From the NCBI GenBank assembly GCA_951813065.1, contig CATOTH010000002.1, positions 62,001-126,000 on the forward strand: 64,000 nucleotides of DNA. The letters run 5' to 3'. The DNA is from an uncultured Bryobacterales bacterium (GTDB lineage Bacteria > Acidobacteriota > Terriglobia > Bryobacterales > UBA6623). Positions 8,832-17,834 of this stretch are shown here, one piece after another; the first letter of the stretch is position 1; the number at the start of each line of letters is the position of its first letter. The notes beneath the pieces were generated by a model, which searched no databases, was not told the origin of the DNA, and saw only the letters and a list, made by a program, of their open reading frames with translations. A program made the position numbers and the translations under genes.

Positions 8832-9065
8832 GTGGACTGCTTCGAAGACCACGCCGATCGTATGCGGTACGCAGAGATCCGTCGTCAGGGCCTGTCCGTC
8901 GGGTGCTGTCCAATTGAATCCCGATGCCGCAGCGTCATTGGTGATCGGATGGAATCCCCCGGGATTCCATGGAGCGCCGAAGACGCCAATTTGATCATCG
9001 TCCTGCGCTGCTTCCAACTCTCCAATCGCTCCGACGACTGCTGGGAGAACCGAGCCGCAGCATAG
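8832..9065 (+). pseudogene. Second degenerate ISKra4-type transposase C-terminus
   Basis: A 77-codon frame resembling the C-terminal segment of ISKra4 transposases: HADRMRYAEIRRQGL, then the degraded counterpart of the PIGSGVVE motif (here SVGCCPIES), VIGDRM, and a decayed ANLIIVLRCFQLS followed by DDCWEN. It overlaps in family content with the C-terminal piece at 8120-8388 but is a different, more diverged copy, so two separate insertions or a duplicated element are implied. No catalytic N-terminal part remains. Non-functional. Confidence 0.6.
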
Positions 9066-9134
9066 GATTCACAAATCTGTCGGGCCCTAGGCTGAACGCG
9101 GGTGAACTGTTCGGCCGTAGCTCAAGGATATGAT

Positions 9135-11666
9135 ATGAGCACCGCTGATATTGCTGTGAGATTCGCGCCTCGATCGTCCGTAGTCTTGCTCGTCTGCGTT
9201 TCCGCTGGCGCGCAGACAGATGCGTTGAATCCGAAGCATATCGAGTTCTTCGAAAAGATCATCCGTCCGATCCTGGCAGCGAACTGCTATCAATGCCACA
9301 GTTCCCGGGCAGCCACCGTGTTCGGAGAGTTCCGGCTCGACAGCGCAGCGGCGCTATTTCAGGGTGGCCGGTCCGGGCCCGCCGTGATGCCCGGTGATCC
9401 GGACTCCAGCCGCTTGATTCGGGCGGTGCGCTACGACTCCGAAGGAATCTCCATGCCACCGGCAGGAAAGCTGGGAGACCGGGAAATCACGGCGCTCACG
9501 GAATGGGTGCGTCTTGGCGCTCCTTGGCCGAAGAACAGCGGGGAGACCTCCGCAACCGCCGACGCTGATGAAGTCAGGGCCGCGGACGGCCACTGGGCTT
9601 GGCAGCCGCTCGCGAGCCCGGTGCCTCCGACCGTAGAGCACACGGACTGGCCCCTCGGCGGCATTGATCGCTTCGTGCTCGCCAAACTGGAGAGTCGCGG
9701 ACTGACTCCCGTCGGCCAGGCGGACCGGTACACCCTGCTGCGGCGACTGGCCCTGGATTTGACTGGCCTGCCGCCGACAGCCTCCCAGATCCGGGAATTC
9801 GAGGCTGGGCCCTGGCCGGATGCGCTTGAGGCCGCCGTTGACGAGTTTCTCGCATCGCGCGCCTTCGGCGAGCGTTGGGGACGGCATTGGCTGGACCTCG
9901 CGGGCTACGCTGACACCCTGGGTCTCGGGCGACGGATTCCGTCGCTGCACGCATGGCGTTACCGCGACTACGTCATCGACGCATTCAATCGCGACAAGCC
10001 GTACGACCGCTTCGTGCAAGAGCAAGTTGCCGGGGATGTTCTCGAATTCGACGACGATATCCAACGTCGGGAGCAAATCGTCGCAACGGGCTTTCTCGCT
10101 ATCGGGCCTTGGGCACTCGTGGATCAGGACAAAGTGAAGTTGCGGATGGACATCGTCGATCACCAGCTTGACACGCTGGGCAGGGCCTTCCTCGGGCTCA
10201 CTGTCGGCTGCGCCCGTTGTCACGATCACAAGTTCGACCCGCTGCCGCAGCGAGATTACTATGCGCTGGCCGGGATATTCCGTAGCACGAGGACTCTCGA
10301 CGCAAGGATGTCGGGTGTCTTCAGCGACGTCAATCGCACGCCGCTCCCCGAGACCCCGGAGGAACTGCGAGAGCGCGCCGAGGCGTTGGCGACCTGGGAC
10401 CGGCACTACCGGCAAGCCCTGACAGAGCAGGCCAAGGCAGCCAGCCATGTAGAAGAGCTGGAGGCCAGGGTGAAGGCCCAAGAAGACACGGAAGCGGACC
10501 CGGCGGCGATTAAGGACCTGAATGATAAATTGGCCGCGGCACGCAGGAAATTGACCACGGCCAAGACCGAATCCGGACGGATTTTGCACTACGTCAAGCC
10601 GGTGCCGCCAATGGCCCTGGCGCTGGCCGAGGAACCAGAGCCGGAGAATGCCCGCCTCTGCCTTGCCGGCAACCCGCACAACCTTGGAGACGAAGTCCCG
10701 CGGGGTTTCCTCTCCCTCGTGCCTCTCGATCCGAACCCCAAGATCGCGAATCGGCGCCTGATCGGCTTCGGTTTCCAGAAGAGCAGCGGACGCCTCGAAT
10801 TGGCTCGCTGGCTGACAGACCCCGCCAATCCACTGACCGCGCGGGTCATGGCCAACCGGATCTGGCACCACCTATTCGGTGCCGGGATCGTGGCCAGCGT
10901 CGACAATTTTGGCCTGCTGGGCGAGCGTCCCAGCCATCCAGAATTGCTCGATTACCTCGCGCTCCGGCTCCAGCGACTCGATTGGTCCGTCAAGTCCTTG
11001 ATTCGCGAGATCGCGCTGTCTCGCACCTACCGGCTGGCGGCGTCGCATGACGAGCAAACCGCCGCCGTGGACCCCGAAAACCGCTTTCTCTGGCGCTCGC
11101 ACCGTCGGCGACTGGAGGCTGAGACCATCCGGGATGCCGTCCTGCTCATCAGCGGATCCCTGGATCGCCGTGGTGGCGGCCCCAGCCTGCCATTCGATTC
11201 ACGGGGCAGCGTCCGCATGGGACAGCCGCCGCTGCTGGCGCCAGGGTTGAAATTGCCCGATTCGATCCGCTTGCGCCGGACAGTCTATCTGCCCACGTTG
11301 CGGAAGTCGCAGCTGGCTGAGATGGATGTGCTGAATCTCTTCGACTTTCCGGACCCAAATACCGTCAAGGGCAACCGGGACGTTACGACCGTGCCCACGC
11401 AGGCCTTGTACCTGATGAACTCCCCTTTCCTCATCGATCAGTCTCGGGCTGCCGCCCGGGCCCTGCTCGCCGAAGACGGCCTGACGCCGGAGGAACGAGT
11501 GCGGATTTTCGTGCTCAAGGCATTGGGCCGGCCTGCATCGGACGCCGACATCCGGCTTGCGACCGCCTTTTTGCGCGATACTGAAGCCGGTCTCGGACCG
11601 ACCGAGGCGTGGGCGCGGTACTGTCACGCCGTGTTCGCCTCAAGTGAGTTCATATTCCGGAGTTGA
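9135..11666 (+). CDS. PSCyt1-DUF1549-DUF1553 protein with haem-like CxxCH motifs
   Basis: An 843-residue exported protein. After a signal peptide (to about residue 27) comes a planctomycete-type cytochrome c domain, PSCyt1, with NCYQCHS (C51, C54, H55). A DUF1549 domain (PSCyt2) follows, with a second motif [13 protein letters not shown] coiled-coil-like charged linker (about 430-490) leads to DUF1553 (PSD1), which contains the RVMANRIWHHLFG and PTQALYLMNSPF motifs. I chose ATG 9135 over the upstream GTG at 9102 because AAGGA lies six bases before it and the signal peptide is then terminal. The DUF1501 gene follows within 5 bp, the usual partner. The pair is presumed to act together outside the cytoplasm on polysaccharide or related redox chemistry; no biochemical role is established. 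Confidence 0.92.
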   Translation: MSTADIAVRFAPRSSVVLLVCVSAGAQTDALNPKHIEFFEKIIRPILAANCYQCHSSRAATVFGEFRLDSAAALFQGGRSGPAVMPGDPDSSRLIRAVRYDSEGISMPPAGKLGDREITALTEWVRLGAPWPKNSGETSATADADEVRAADGHWAWQPLASPVPPTVEHTDWPLGGIDRFVLAKLESRGLTPVGQADRYTLLRRLALDLTGLPPTASQIREFEAGPWPDALEAAVDEFLASRAFGERWGRHWLDLAGYADTLGLGRRIPSLHAWRYRDYVIDAFNRDKPYDRFVQEQVAGDVLEFDDDIQRREQIVATGFLAIGPWALVDQDKVKLRMDIVDHQLDTLGRAFLGLTVGCARCHDHKFDPLPQRDYYALAGIFRSTRTLDARMSGVFSDVNRTPLPETPEELRERAEALATWDRHYRQALTEQAKAASHVEELEARVKAQEDTEADPAAIKDLNDKLAAARRKLTTAKTESGRILHYVKPVPPMALALAEEPEPENARLCLAGNPHNLGDEVPRGFLSLVPLDPNPKIANRRLIGFGFQKSSGRLELARWLTDPANPLTARVMANRIWHHLFGAGIVASVDNFGLLGERPSHPELLDYLALRLQRLDWSVKSLIREIALSRTYRLAASHDEQTAAVDPENRFLWRSHRRRLEAETIRDAVLLISGSLDRRGGGPSLPFDSRGSVRMGQPPLLAPGLKLPDSIRLRRTVYLPTLRKSQLAEMDVLNLFDFPDPNTVKGNRDVTTVPTQALYLMNSPFLIDQSRAAARALLAEDGLTPEERVRIFVLKALGRPASDADIRLATAFLRDTEAGLGPTEAWARYCHAVFASSEFIFRS

Positions 11667-11671
11667 GTCTC

Positions 11672-13102
11672 ATGGTGTCGGCAATGAATCGCAGGGAGCT
11701 GCTGGGCCAATGGGGATGCGGATTCGGGATGCTCGCCCTGCGCGCGCTGCTGGCGGAGCCGGCGAGTGCAAGACCCGATCCACTCGCACCCAAGCCTCCG
11801 CATCACGCCCCACGAGCGAAACGGGTGATCTTCCTGTGGATGCAAGGCGGTCCTTCCCAGGTCGACCTGTTCGACCACAAGCCGTTGCTGGCCCGGCGGG
11901 ATGGGGAGGAAATCCCGTACACGCTGCCGTCAAACCGATCGATGCCCGGGGTCACTTACTCCAGGTTGATGGGCTCGATCGCCGAGTTCTCTCCCGCCGG
12001 CCAGTCCGGGATTTCAGTCTCCGAGCTCCTGCCCCACCTGAGCCGCCATGTTGACGACATTTGCCTGCTCAAGGCGATGGAAGCCGACAGCGAGGCACAC
12101 GCGCCGGCGGTCCGCCAACTGCACACGGGCGCGACGCAGCTCGTCCGGCCCTCGATCGGGTCGTGGGTCGCCTACGGATTGGGCACGGAGAATCGCAATC
12201 TCCCGGCGTTCGTGACCATCTCTCCTAATGTCACCGGCGACGGCGGCAGCGTGCAGTTGTACGGCAGCGCGTTTCTGCCTGCCGTTTTCCAGGGCACAGC
12301 TCTGGGCAGTTCCGCGACCGGCGCGAAACAAGCCACGATCGGTTACCTCAAGGACCCGTCGACGCGGCCCGAAATTCAGCGCCGCCAGCTGGACTTGATC
12401 CAGGAGATGAATCGCGGACACCTGGACCGACTCCATTCCGACCGGCATCTCGAGGGCGTCATTGAGTCATTCGAACTAGCCTTCCGGATGCAGGCGGAAG
12501 TGCCGGAGCTTGTGGACATGCGGGGCGAGTCCCAGACCACGCTCGATCTCTACGGAATTGGCACGAACCCGACGGACGATTTCGGCAGGCAGTGCTTGCT
12601 GGCAAGGCGCTTTGCCGAGGCCGGCGTTCGATTCATCCAGATCACATCAAACGGATGGGACAGCCATGCGAATATTCGGAGTGCACACCCGGCGAAATGC
12701 CGGTCAGTGGACCAGCCGATCGCCGCGCTGATTCAGGATCTCAAGGCGCGCGGCCTCTTCGACGACACCCTGCTTGTCTGGTCGGGAGAGTTCGGGCGCA
12801 CCCCGCACTATCAGGACTTGCAGGATGGCGCGGGCAATCCTGACTCGTTCGGACGCGGGCACAACCCGTACGGATTCTGCGCTTGGCTGGCCGGAGGTGG
12901 CGTCCGGGGCGGAATGACGTTCGGCGAGTTGGATGAGTTCGGGTTCCAGGCCGTCAAGGAGAAAGTCCACATGCATGACCTGCACGCGACGATCCTGCAT
13001 CTGCTCGGACTGGACCACGAACGCCTGACATACAGGTACAGCGGACGGGATTTCCGGCTGACAGACGTCTATGGTCGGGTCGTCAGGGAAATCCTTGCCT
13101 GA
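11672..13102 (+). CDS. DUF1501 family protein, Tat-exported
   Basis: A 476-residue DUF1501 protein of the alkaline-phosphatase/sulfatase-like superfamily. The N-terminus carries a Tat-like signal (NRRELLGQWGCGFG, ending near EPASA). The body has the family segments FLWMQGGPSQVDLFD, AFVTISPN, a GWDSH loop and the C-terminal GEFGRTPHY and GRGHNPYGFCAWLAGGG motifs. ATG 11672 is reported; ATG 11684, which begins MNRREL, is equally possible. It follows the DUF1549/DUF1553 gene by 5 bp and is surely co-transcribed. Gene pairs of this kind occur in dozens of copies in Planctomycetes and Solibacter-like Acidobacteria; their substrates are unknown. Confidence 0.9.
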   Translation: MVSAMNRRELLGQWGCGFGMLALRALLAEPASARPDPLAPKPPHHAPRAKRVIFLWMQGGPSQVDLFDHKPLLARRDGEEIPYTLPSNRSMPGVTYSRLMGSIAEFSPAGQSGISVSELLPHLSRHVDDICLLKAMEADSEAHAPAVRQLHTGATQLVRPSIGSWVAYGLGTENRNLPAFVTISPNVTGDGGSVQLYGSAFLPAVFQGTALGSSATGAKQATIGYLKDPSTRPEIQRRQLDLIQEMNRGHLDRLHSDRHLEGVIESFELAFRMQAEVPELVDMRGESQTTLDLYGIGTNPTDDFGRQCLLARRFAEAGVRFIQITSNGWDSHANIRSAHPAKCRSVDQPIAALIQDLKARGLFDDTLLVWSGEFGRTPHYQDLQDGAGNPDSFGRGHNPYGFCAWLAGGGVRGGMTFGELDEFGFQAVKEKVHMHDLHATILHLLGLDHERLTYRYSGRDFRLTDVYGRVVREILA

Positions 13103-13153
13103 GGGGCAGCCTGCCTGGGAAACGCTGTTCGCTTCGGTCGGACCTTCCCGCGG

Positions 13154-14227
13154 CTAGCTCAATGCGACGGCTCCGGACGTGCCACGGTCGGACCTGTCGA
13201 TCGCCGAGAAGAATCGTGCGGCCTGTTCGATAGCCCAAAACCGAGGCCGTCCGCGGGCAACGAAGGCGACGTGACCGCCATGCTCGGGGCTCAGCGACAA
13301 GAGCCAGGGGTTCTCCCTGAGCGCGGGCAGGTCATAGGTCTCAAACGCGATGAACGGATCGTCCTGGGCTTGGATCAACAGGCAGGGCAACCGGATGTCG
13401 CCGAGAAAGCCCGCGGCCGAGCAGCGACGGTAGTAGTCCGCCGCTCCCCGGAACCCGAACGATGGGGCTGTAACCTCGTCGTCGAACTGCCAGATTGAAC
13501 GCACTTTCGCAACGGCGGGATCCGGGATGACATCCGGCATCACCGCGCTCTTGCGCCGCACCGCAGCGCGCAATTGCCGCAGAAATCGCCGCTCGTAGAT
13601 GACGTTCCGGGGACGCCCGATGTTCTTCGAACACAGGTCCAACTGCACCGGCGCGGAAATCGCGCATATTGCGCGGACATGCTCAGGCGGCGAGGTCCCC
13701 CACTCCCCTGCCAGCTTGAGCGCGATGTTCCCTCCCATCGAGAAACCGAGCAGATACAGCGGACGCGGCGCCAATTCTTCGACAACCTTCCGCAAATCGA
13801 CGGTGAGCCCGGAATGGTAGAGCGTGCGGCATAAGTGCTCGGTGCCTCCGCAATTGCGCACATTGAGGCGAATCGCATCGAAACCGGATTCCAGTGCGGT
13901 CCGGGCACCGGACAGCATATAGGGCGCCCGGTCGCAAGCAGTCAGACCGTGAATCGCAAGAACCGCGGGACGTGCCCGCGGCTGCCAGTTCCCGGGCAAT
14001 TCGTTGACCTTCGCCAGGACCTTGGTGCCAGGCTCCGTCCCGAAGAGTCGGGAAGCTGTCGGGTAGCGTCGCTCGTCAAGCAGTCGAGGCCAGTATCTCC
14101 CCAGCACCGTCTGCAGGTCGCCTTGCCGCACCAAAGGCCGGAAGGGGATACGCCACTGTTCGCCGCGAAGGAATCCGGCCTCGGCACGAATCGGGCGTGG
14201 ACCCGCTTGGACGCTACTGGGCGGCAC
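13154..14227 (-). CDS. YheT-type alpha/beta hydrolase
   Basis: A 357-residue cytoplasmic alpha/beta hydrolase of the YheT/EMB8 (ABHD1/3) family. Features in order: an N-terminal FRPLVRQGDLQTVL segment typical of YheT, the oxyanion strand VLAIHGL (about 99-105), the nucleophile elbow GFSMGGN with Ser173, an acid-bearing strand PCLLIQAQDDPF and the catalytic-type histidine in EHGGHVAF. Length fits the family (320-360). The start overlaps the end of the thioredoxin-like gene by 14 bp, so the two are translated from one message. YheT proteins act as esterases or lipases on unknown substrates. An internal start is possible, but the overlap makes this one reasonable. Confidence 0.88.
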   Translation of the reverse strand: MPPSSVQAGPRPIRAEAGFLRGEQWRIPFRPLVRQGDLQTVLGRYWPRLLDERRYPTASRLFGTEPGTKVLAKVNELPGNWQPRARPAVLAIHGLTACDRAPYMLSGARTALESGFDAIRLNVRNCGGTEHLCRTLYHSGLTVDLRKVVEELAPRPLYLLGFSMGGNIALKLAGEWGTSPPEHVRAICAISAPVQLDLCSKNIGRPRNVIYERRFLRQLRAAVRRKSAVMPDVIPDPAVAKVRSIWQFDDEVTAPSFGFRGAADYYRRCSAAGFLGDIRLPCLLIQAQDDPFIAFETYDLPALRENPWLLSLSPEHGGHVAFVARGRPRFWAIEQAARFFSAIDRSDRGTSGAVALS

Positions 14228-14777
14228 GGGGGCGTTCGGCCAGCAAGAGTTCCAACTCGCTCCGCAGCCTGGCTTCCTTGTCGGTCCAGAACTCTTGGTC
14301 GCTCCCCGAGTGCTCGTAGCGGATCATGCCGTTTCGGTCCACGATCATCATGTACGGCACGTAGGCGCGCGCCATGACCGACAAATCCGCGAATCGCATC
14401 CAATCCGAGCGGGTCGAGACGCCAATCGGGAACGCCACGTTGTGCTTTTTCCGGAACGAGTCAATGTTTCCTGGTGCAGAAGGGTTGACCGCCATCCCGA
14501 GGACTTCCAAGCCGCTATCGGCGAACTCCTTGTAGATGGGAGCGAAAGCCTCGCATGTCTCCTGGCAGTGCGGGCAATCGGTCGAAATCCACAGCACGGC
14601 AACCACCTTGCCCCGGAGACCTTCGAGCGAGACAGTTCCCCCACCCGTGGTCTTGAGCGTGAGGTCAGGGGCTTCGCGAGGCACACTGCCCGCCATGGCC
14701 AAAGTGCTGCAGAGCAGGGCTGTCAGAATGCCCAGGGCAATTCGCAAAGAAGCCATTCGGTTCATCGGCTTGACCAT
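14214..14777 (-). CDS. Thioredoxin-like (TlpA/AhpC-TSA) exported protein
   Basis: A 187-residue protein with a signal peptide (to about residue 33, ending in LAMAG) followed by a thioredoxin fold of the TlpA/peroxiredoxin type. The active site is CPHC in WISTDCPHCQETC, and a cis-proline region follows (YVPYMMIVDRNG). It would reduce disulfides or organic peroxides in the periplasm. Start choice is open. ATG 14777 and ATG 14765 are good signal-peptide starts, while an in-frame GTG at 14792 lies eight bases after an AGGAGAGG Shine-Dalgarno and may be the true start. It is followed by the overlapping YheT gene. Confidence 0.88.
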   Translation of the reverse strand: MVKPMNRMASLRIALGILTALLCSTLAMAGSVPREAPDLTLKTTGGGTVSLEGLRGKVVAVLWISTDCPHCQETCEAFAPIYKEFADSGLEVLGMAVNPSAPGNIDSFRKKHNVAFPIGVSTRSDWMRFADLSVMARAYVPYMMIVDRNGMIRYEHSGSDQEFWTDKEARLRSELELLLAERPRAAQ

Positions 14778-14863
14778 TCCGCAATGTATCACACGCAATT
14801 CCTCTCCTGACGACGCCTGGGCCGGTGCACCGGCGGCCGCTGCGCGCACACGTGCCGGGCCGG

Positions 14864-16747
14864 TCAGCGCGATACGATCGACTCGGCGTACAGCAGGTCG
14901 CCAGTCAGTCCGTCGTAGTACTGGAACACGGCCTGGGGATTCTCGTAAGCCACCCAGCGGTCGCCAGTTTCGAGCGGGTTGTTGAACACGTTGTTCACCT
15001 GTACGACGCAATAGATGGGACGCCGCCGCCATTCGTTCGGTGTGCCGTTGACAATGAAGCTCGACCACCGGATCTCCGTGTCCCGACCGAAGGAATCGTA
15101 AGGCCCCGACTTGGGCCGGTTGCCCTCCGAGCTAAGTGGGTGGTTCGTCGAATTGTGCGGGCCGGAAGCGAACTCCCAGACTCGGTCGGTCACCTTGATC
15201 GCGAAGCTGTTATGCAAGTCCCCTGTCAGGACAAACACGGGCTTGCCCAGCGCATCCCAGAACTCGATCATGTCCTCTCGCTCCCAGAGGAACGCGGTCC
15301 ACGCGTCATCCTTGTTCACGATCGAGATGTTTGCCGACCCCGTCCCGCCGACATGCGAGATCGAGAAGTTCACGGACGAAACGATGAAGAAGAAGTCGGC
15401 ATCCGATTCCTGCATCGTCTTCTTGACCCATGCCTTCTGCGTTTCGCCCAGCATGGTCCGGCCAATCTTCGCGCGATCGTTCGTGTCGTGCATCATGCGG
15501 TAGGATCGCGTGTCCAGATACAGGAACTCCGCGTTCGAGACCCGTGTGCTGAAGTACGATCGGCGGCCGACCGAATAGATCGGGTTGCCGTCCTCCACTG
15601 CCTCCGGCCGGATCCGCAGCCGATTGGCATCGAGCACCTCGACCACCTCGTAGACCTTCGAGTTCGGATCGCCTCCCTCGTCATCCGGGTCCGAGCCGTC
15701 CGGATTCGGGCCCAGGAGCATCGCGCCCCAGTTCGGCGTGCCCCAGTGCACGTGCAGCGTTGACTCGGCGGAAAGCCCGCTGAAGTCGGCCTCGGGATCG
15801 GTCAGGATGTCGCTGCCTGCTTGCAACTGGGCTCGACCGTACACGATGCCGGGCGTCTCGGGCACGGGATTGCTCCAGGCGAGGTAGTCGTACCAGGCCC
15901 GAGTGCCGACGTCGCGGAACACAGCCCTCCGATTCCGCCGGCCGACCTCGCCGGACCCGTAGATGTCGTTGAGAAGCTCGTGGTCGTCGAACGTGTAGTA
16001 AGAAGGTACGTTACGGTGCCAGGCGCGAAGGTTCGCGCCCTTCTCGAGAAAGTCCTTGTAGTTCTGCCACACGCCAACGATGCTTGGCATAAGAGCCACT
16101 TCGCGCGGCGTGGCAGCTTCGTCCACCGCGACTTGCTCGCGCCATTGGTCAACCCCGTAGAGACGTGTTTCGTTCTCGTACAGCCAGTCCCCGTTCAGGA
16201 TCGCGAAGTCGACGGCGCTCTTGTCGGCACCGTCGGTAAGCTGGCGCAACATGGTGCCGTGCGTGAGAAGCTTGGGGCCGATCGGGCTGCCGCTTGGGTT
16301 TTGGTTGTTGCCGCAGGCGAACTCGAACCGGAAGTTGAACCGGCCGTCCGGGTTGTTATCGGTCCGCATCTGGTCGCCATCCGGAAGAGTGTGGAACGAT
16401 CCCGATCGCTCTTCCAGGCCGGCCGGCGCGTCACCAGCCCCGATCTCATAGTGATACTTGGTGCCCGGTGCCAGCCCGTCGATCAGGACCCAGCCAGTAT
16501 TGTCGTCGGCAAGAGCCGTGGTCGCGCTGGCCTTGGAGGTTAGCTCGCCCGGCTCGGTGCCGTAGAAGACATAGAATTCACCCGGCCTTGAGGTGCGGGC
16601 CCAGACGCCGATATGGTCATGTCCCTGCCTACCGAGCACGGGACCGTGCGTGATCGTCAGGCCACTCGGGTCCATTTGGCCCCCGCCAGGACCGCAGGCA
16701 GAAAATAGCATGCTCAAAGCGAGAGTGGCTAGGAGAGTTTGTCGCAT
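14864..16747 (-). CDS. PhoD-like alkaline phosphatase, lipoprotein
   Basis: A 627-residue protein with a lipoprotein signal (LFSAC lipobox, Cys18) and a PhoD-type metallophosphatase domain. The N-terminal Fn3-like part (ITHGPVLG to FHTLPDG, about 32-125) is followed by the metal-binding segments NGDWLYEN, FDDHELLNDI and a C-terminal LTGDLHNSFAIK. It is longer than typical PhoD because of an insertion around the LGPNPDGSD acidic stretch (about 345-375). It probably hydrolyses phosphodiesters or phosphomonoesters at the cell surface. The gene ends 86 bp before the thioredoxin-like gene and begins 59 bp after mutT. A TAATCT box 9 bases upstream suggests its own leaderless promoter. Confidence 0.9.
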   Translation of the reverse strand: MRQTLLATLALSMLFSACGPGGGQMDPSGLTITHGPVLGRQGHDHIGVWARTSRPGEFYVFYGTEPGELTSKASATTALADDNTGWVLIDGLAPGTKYHYEIGAGDAPAGLEERSGSFHTLPDGDQMRTDNNPDGRFNFRFEFACGNNQNPSGSPIGPKLLTHGTMLRQLTDGADKSAVDFAILNGDWLYENETRLYGVDQWREQVAVDEAATPREVALMPSIVGVWQNYKDFLEKGANLRAWHRNVPSYYTFDDHELLNDIYGSGEVGRRNRRAVFRDVGTRAWYDYLAWSNPVPETPGIVYGRAQLQAGSDILTDPEADFSGLSAESTLHVHWGTPNWGAMLLGPNPDGSDPDDEGGDPNSKVYEVVEVLDANRLRIRPEAVEDGNPIYSVGRRSYFSTRVSNAEFLYLDTRSYRMMHDTNDRAKIGRTMLGETQKAWVKKTMQESDADFFFIVSSVNFSISHVGGTGSANISIVNKDDAWTAFLWEREDMIEFWDALGKPVFVLTGDLHNSFAIKVTDRVWEFASGPHNSTNHPLSSEGNRPKSGPYDSFGRDTEIRWSSFIVNGTPNEWRRRPIYCVVQVNNVFNNPLETGDRWVAYENPQAVFQYYDGLTGDLLYAESIVSR

Positions 16748-16756
16748 CGCTACGAG

Positions 16757-16762
16757 AGATTA
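16757..16762 (-). promoter_or_regulatory. Putative -10 box of the PhoD lipoprotein gene
   Basis: TAATCT on the minus strand, 9 bases before ATG 16747, no Shine-Dalgarno between. No clear -35 element. Inferred. Confidence 0.4.
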
Positions 16763-16806
16763 CCAGACTTCCCCTGGCCGGCGCGGGGAGCATCCGGGAC
16801 GGTCGG

Positions 16807-17202
16807 CTATCCGCTGTACCGTCCCGACGCAAGATCGCGCACGATCTGCTCGTCCCCCGCGAGGAAATCGTAGCTTGGCAGTTCCTCGGGCCGCTCCCAG
16901 CTGACCGCGGCGAACTGTGACCCGTCGATCCCACCGCGATACGCCGCGACACGGAAAAACACCAGCCGCAACGGATCCTTGCCTGGGTAGGCGAATTCGT
17001 ATTCCACGAGTCGCTCAGCCTCCACGCCATCGATGCCGAGCTCTTCCTCCAGCTCGCGCTGCAGCGCATCACCCGGGGTCTCGCCGGCTTCCACCTTGCC
17101 GCCAGGGAATTCCCATTTCCCGGCGTGGGCCTGATCCTCCCGACGACGGCAAATCAGGATTCGCCCCTCGCGCTCAATGAGCGCCGCGACCACGATCGTC
17201 AC
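16807..17202 (-). CDS. mutT: NUDIX hydrolase, MutT-type 8-oxo-dGTP diphosphatase
   Basis: A 131-residue protein of MutT length. It starts TIVVAALIEREGRILICRR and carries the full Nudix box GGKVEAGET-x7-RELEEELGI (about residues 34-57). It would hydrolyse 8-oxo-dGTP to prevent oxidative mutagenesis; other oxidised nucleotides are possible. The start is GTG at 17202, overlapping the alkA stop codon in a GTGA arrangement, with GGGAG upstream. A longer frame reaching 17424 lies inside alkA and is not used. Co-transcription with alkA makes a small DNA and nucleotide-pool repair unit. Confidence 0.9.
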   Translation of the reverse strand: MTIVVAALIEREGRILICRRREDQAHAGKWEFPGGKVEAGETPGDALQRELEEELGIDGVEAERLVEYEFAYPGKDPLRLVFFRVAAYRGGIDGSQFAAVSWERPEELPSYDFLAGDEQIVRDLASGRYSG

Positions 17203-17834
17203 GCGTCTCCCGCCGCCGGCTTTGCATCGAGGGTCCGCCAGCAGTACCAACTGGCGATGCTGGCATAGGGCCTCCAGGGCTCGGCCAGTTCGATCGACCG
17301 TCCTTTTTCCGGCAGGCCGGCCAGACCATGGAACCGCTGCAACGCGCTCCGCACTCCCAGGTCTGCGTGCGGGAACACGTCCGGCCTGCCGAGAGCGAAG
17401 ATCAGAAACATCTGGGCCGTCCACTCACCGATTCCGCGGAGGCATGTCAGCCGCTCGATAATCTCATCGTCGCCAAGAGCATCCATTGCATCCAGATCGA
17501 CCTCGCCTTCCAGGATCGCGTTGGCCAGGCCGAGAACATACGACGCCTTGCGGCTCGAATACCCGCAGTTTCGCAATCCGTCCTCGCCGCACGCCCGCAC
17601 GGAGGCAGGGTCCAGGGCGTCCGGGGCAACGCTCGCTTTCAGGCGGGCAACGATCGCGCGCGAAGCGGCCGACGAAATCTGCTGGGATGTGATCGATCGC
17701 ACCAGCATCTGAAACCGGTCCGGCTGCAGTTGCAAACTGCATGGCCCCAAACGGCGGATGGCCGCTCGCATGTGCGGACAGGCGCTTTCCAAGTGGCGCT
17801 CGGCTCGGCCGACAATTGCCTCGAACGGCGTCAT
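17199..17834 (-). CDS. alkA: DNA-3-methyladenine glycosylase II (HhH-GPD)
   Basis: A 211-residue HhH-GPD glycosylase of the short bacterial AlkA type. The ITSQQISSAASR helix (about 48-59) is followed by the helix-hairpin-helix LRGIGEWTAQM (132-142) and the catalytic Asp158 in FPHADLGV. A final EPWRPYASIASWYCWR motif is typical. It lacks the Fe-S cysteines of Nth/MutY. It removes alkylated purines from DNA. ATG 17834 overlaps the kinase gene stop by 4 bp and its own stop overlaps mutT by 4 bp, so translation is coupled through all three. Confidence 0.93.
   Translation of the reverse strand: MTPFEAIVGRAERHLESACPHMRAAIRRLGPCSLQLQPDRFQMLVRSITSQQISSAASRAIVARLKASVAPDALDPASVRACGEDGLRNCGYSSRKASYVLGLANAILEGEVDLDAMDALGDDEIIERLTCLRGIGEWTAQMFLIFALGRPDVFPHADLGVRSALQRFHGLAGLPEKGRSIELAEPWRPYASIASWYCWRTLDAKPAAGDA

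Noticed and set aside
9354..10871. Long minus-strand frame opposite DUF1549 (505 codons)
   Set aside because: No motifs, overlaps a well supported gene with haem-type motifs and signal peptide.
15821..16543. Plus-strand frame opposite the PhoD lipoprotein (240 codons)
   Set aside because: Antisense shadow with no recognisable domain.
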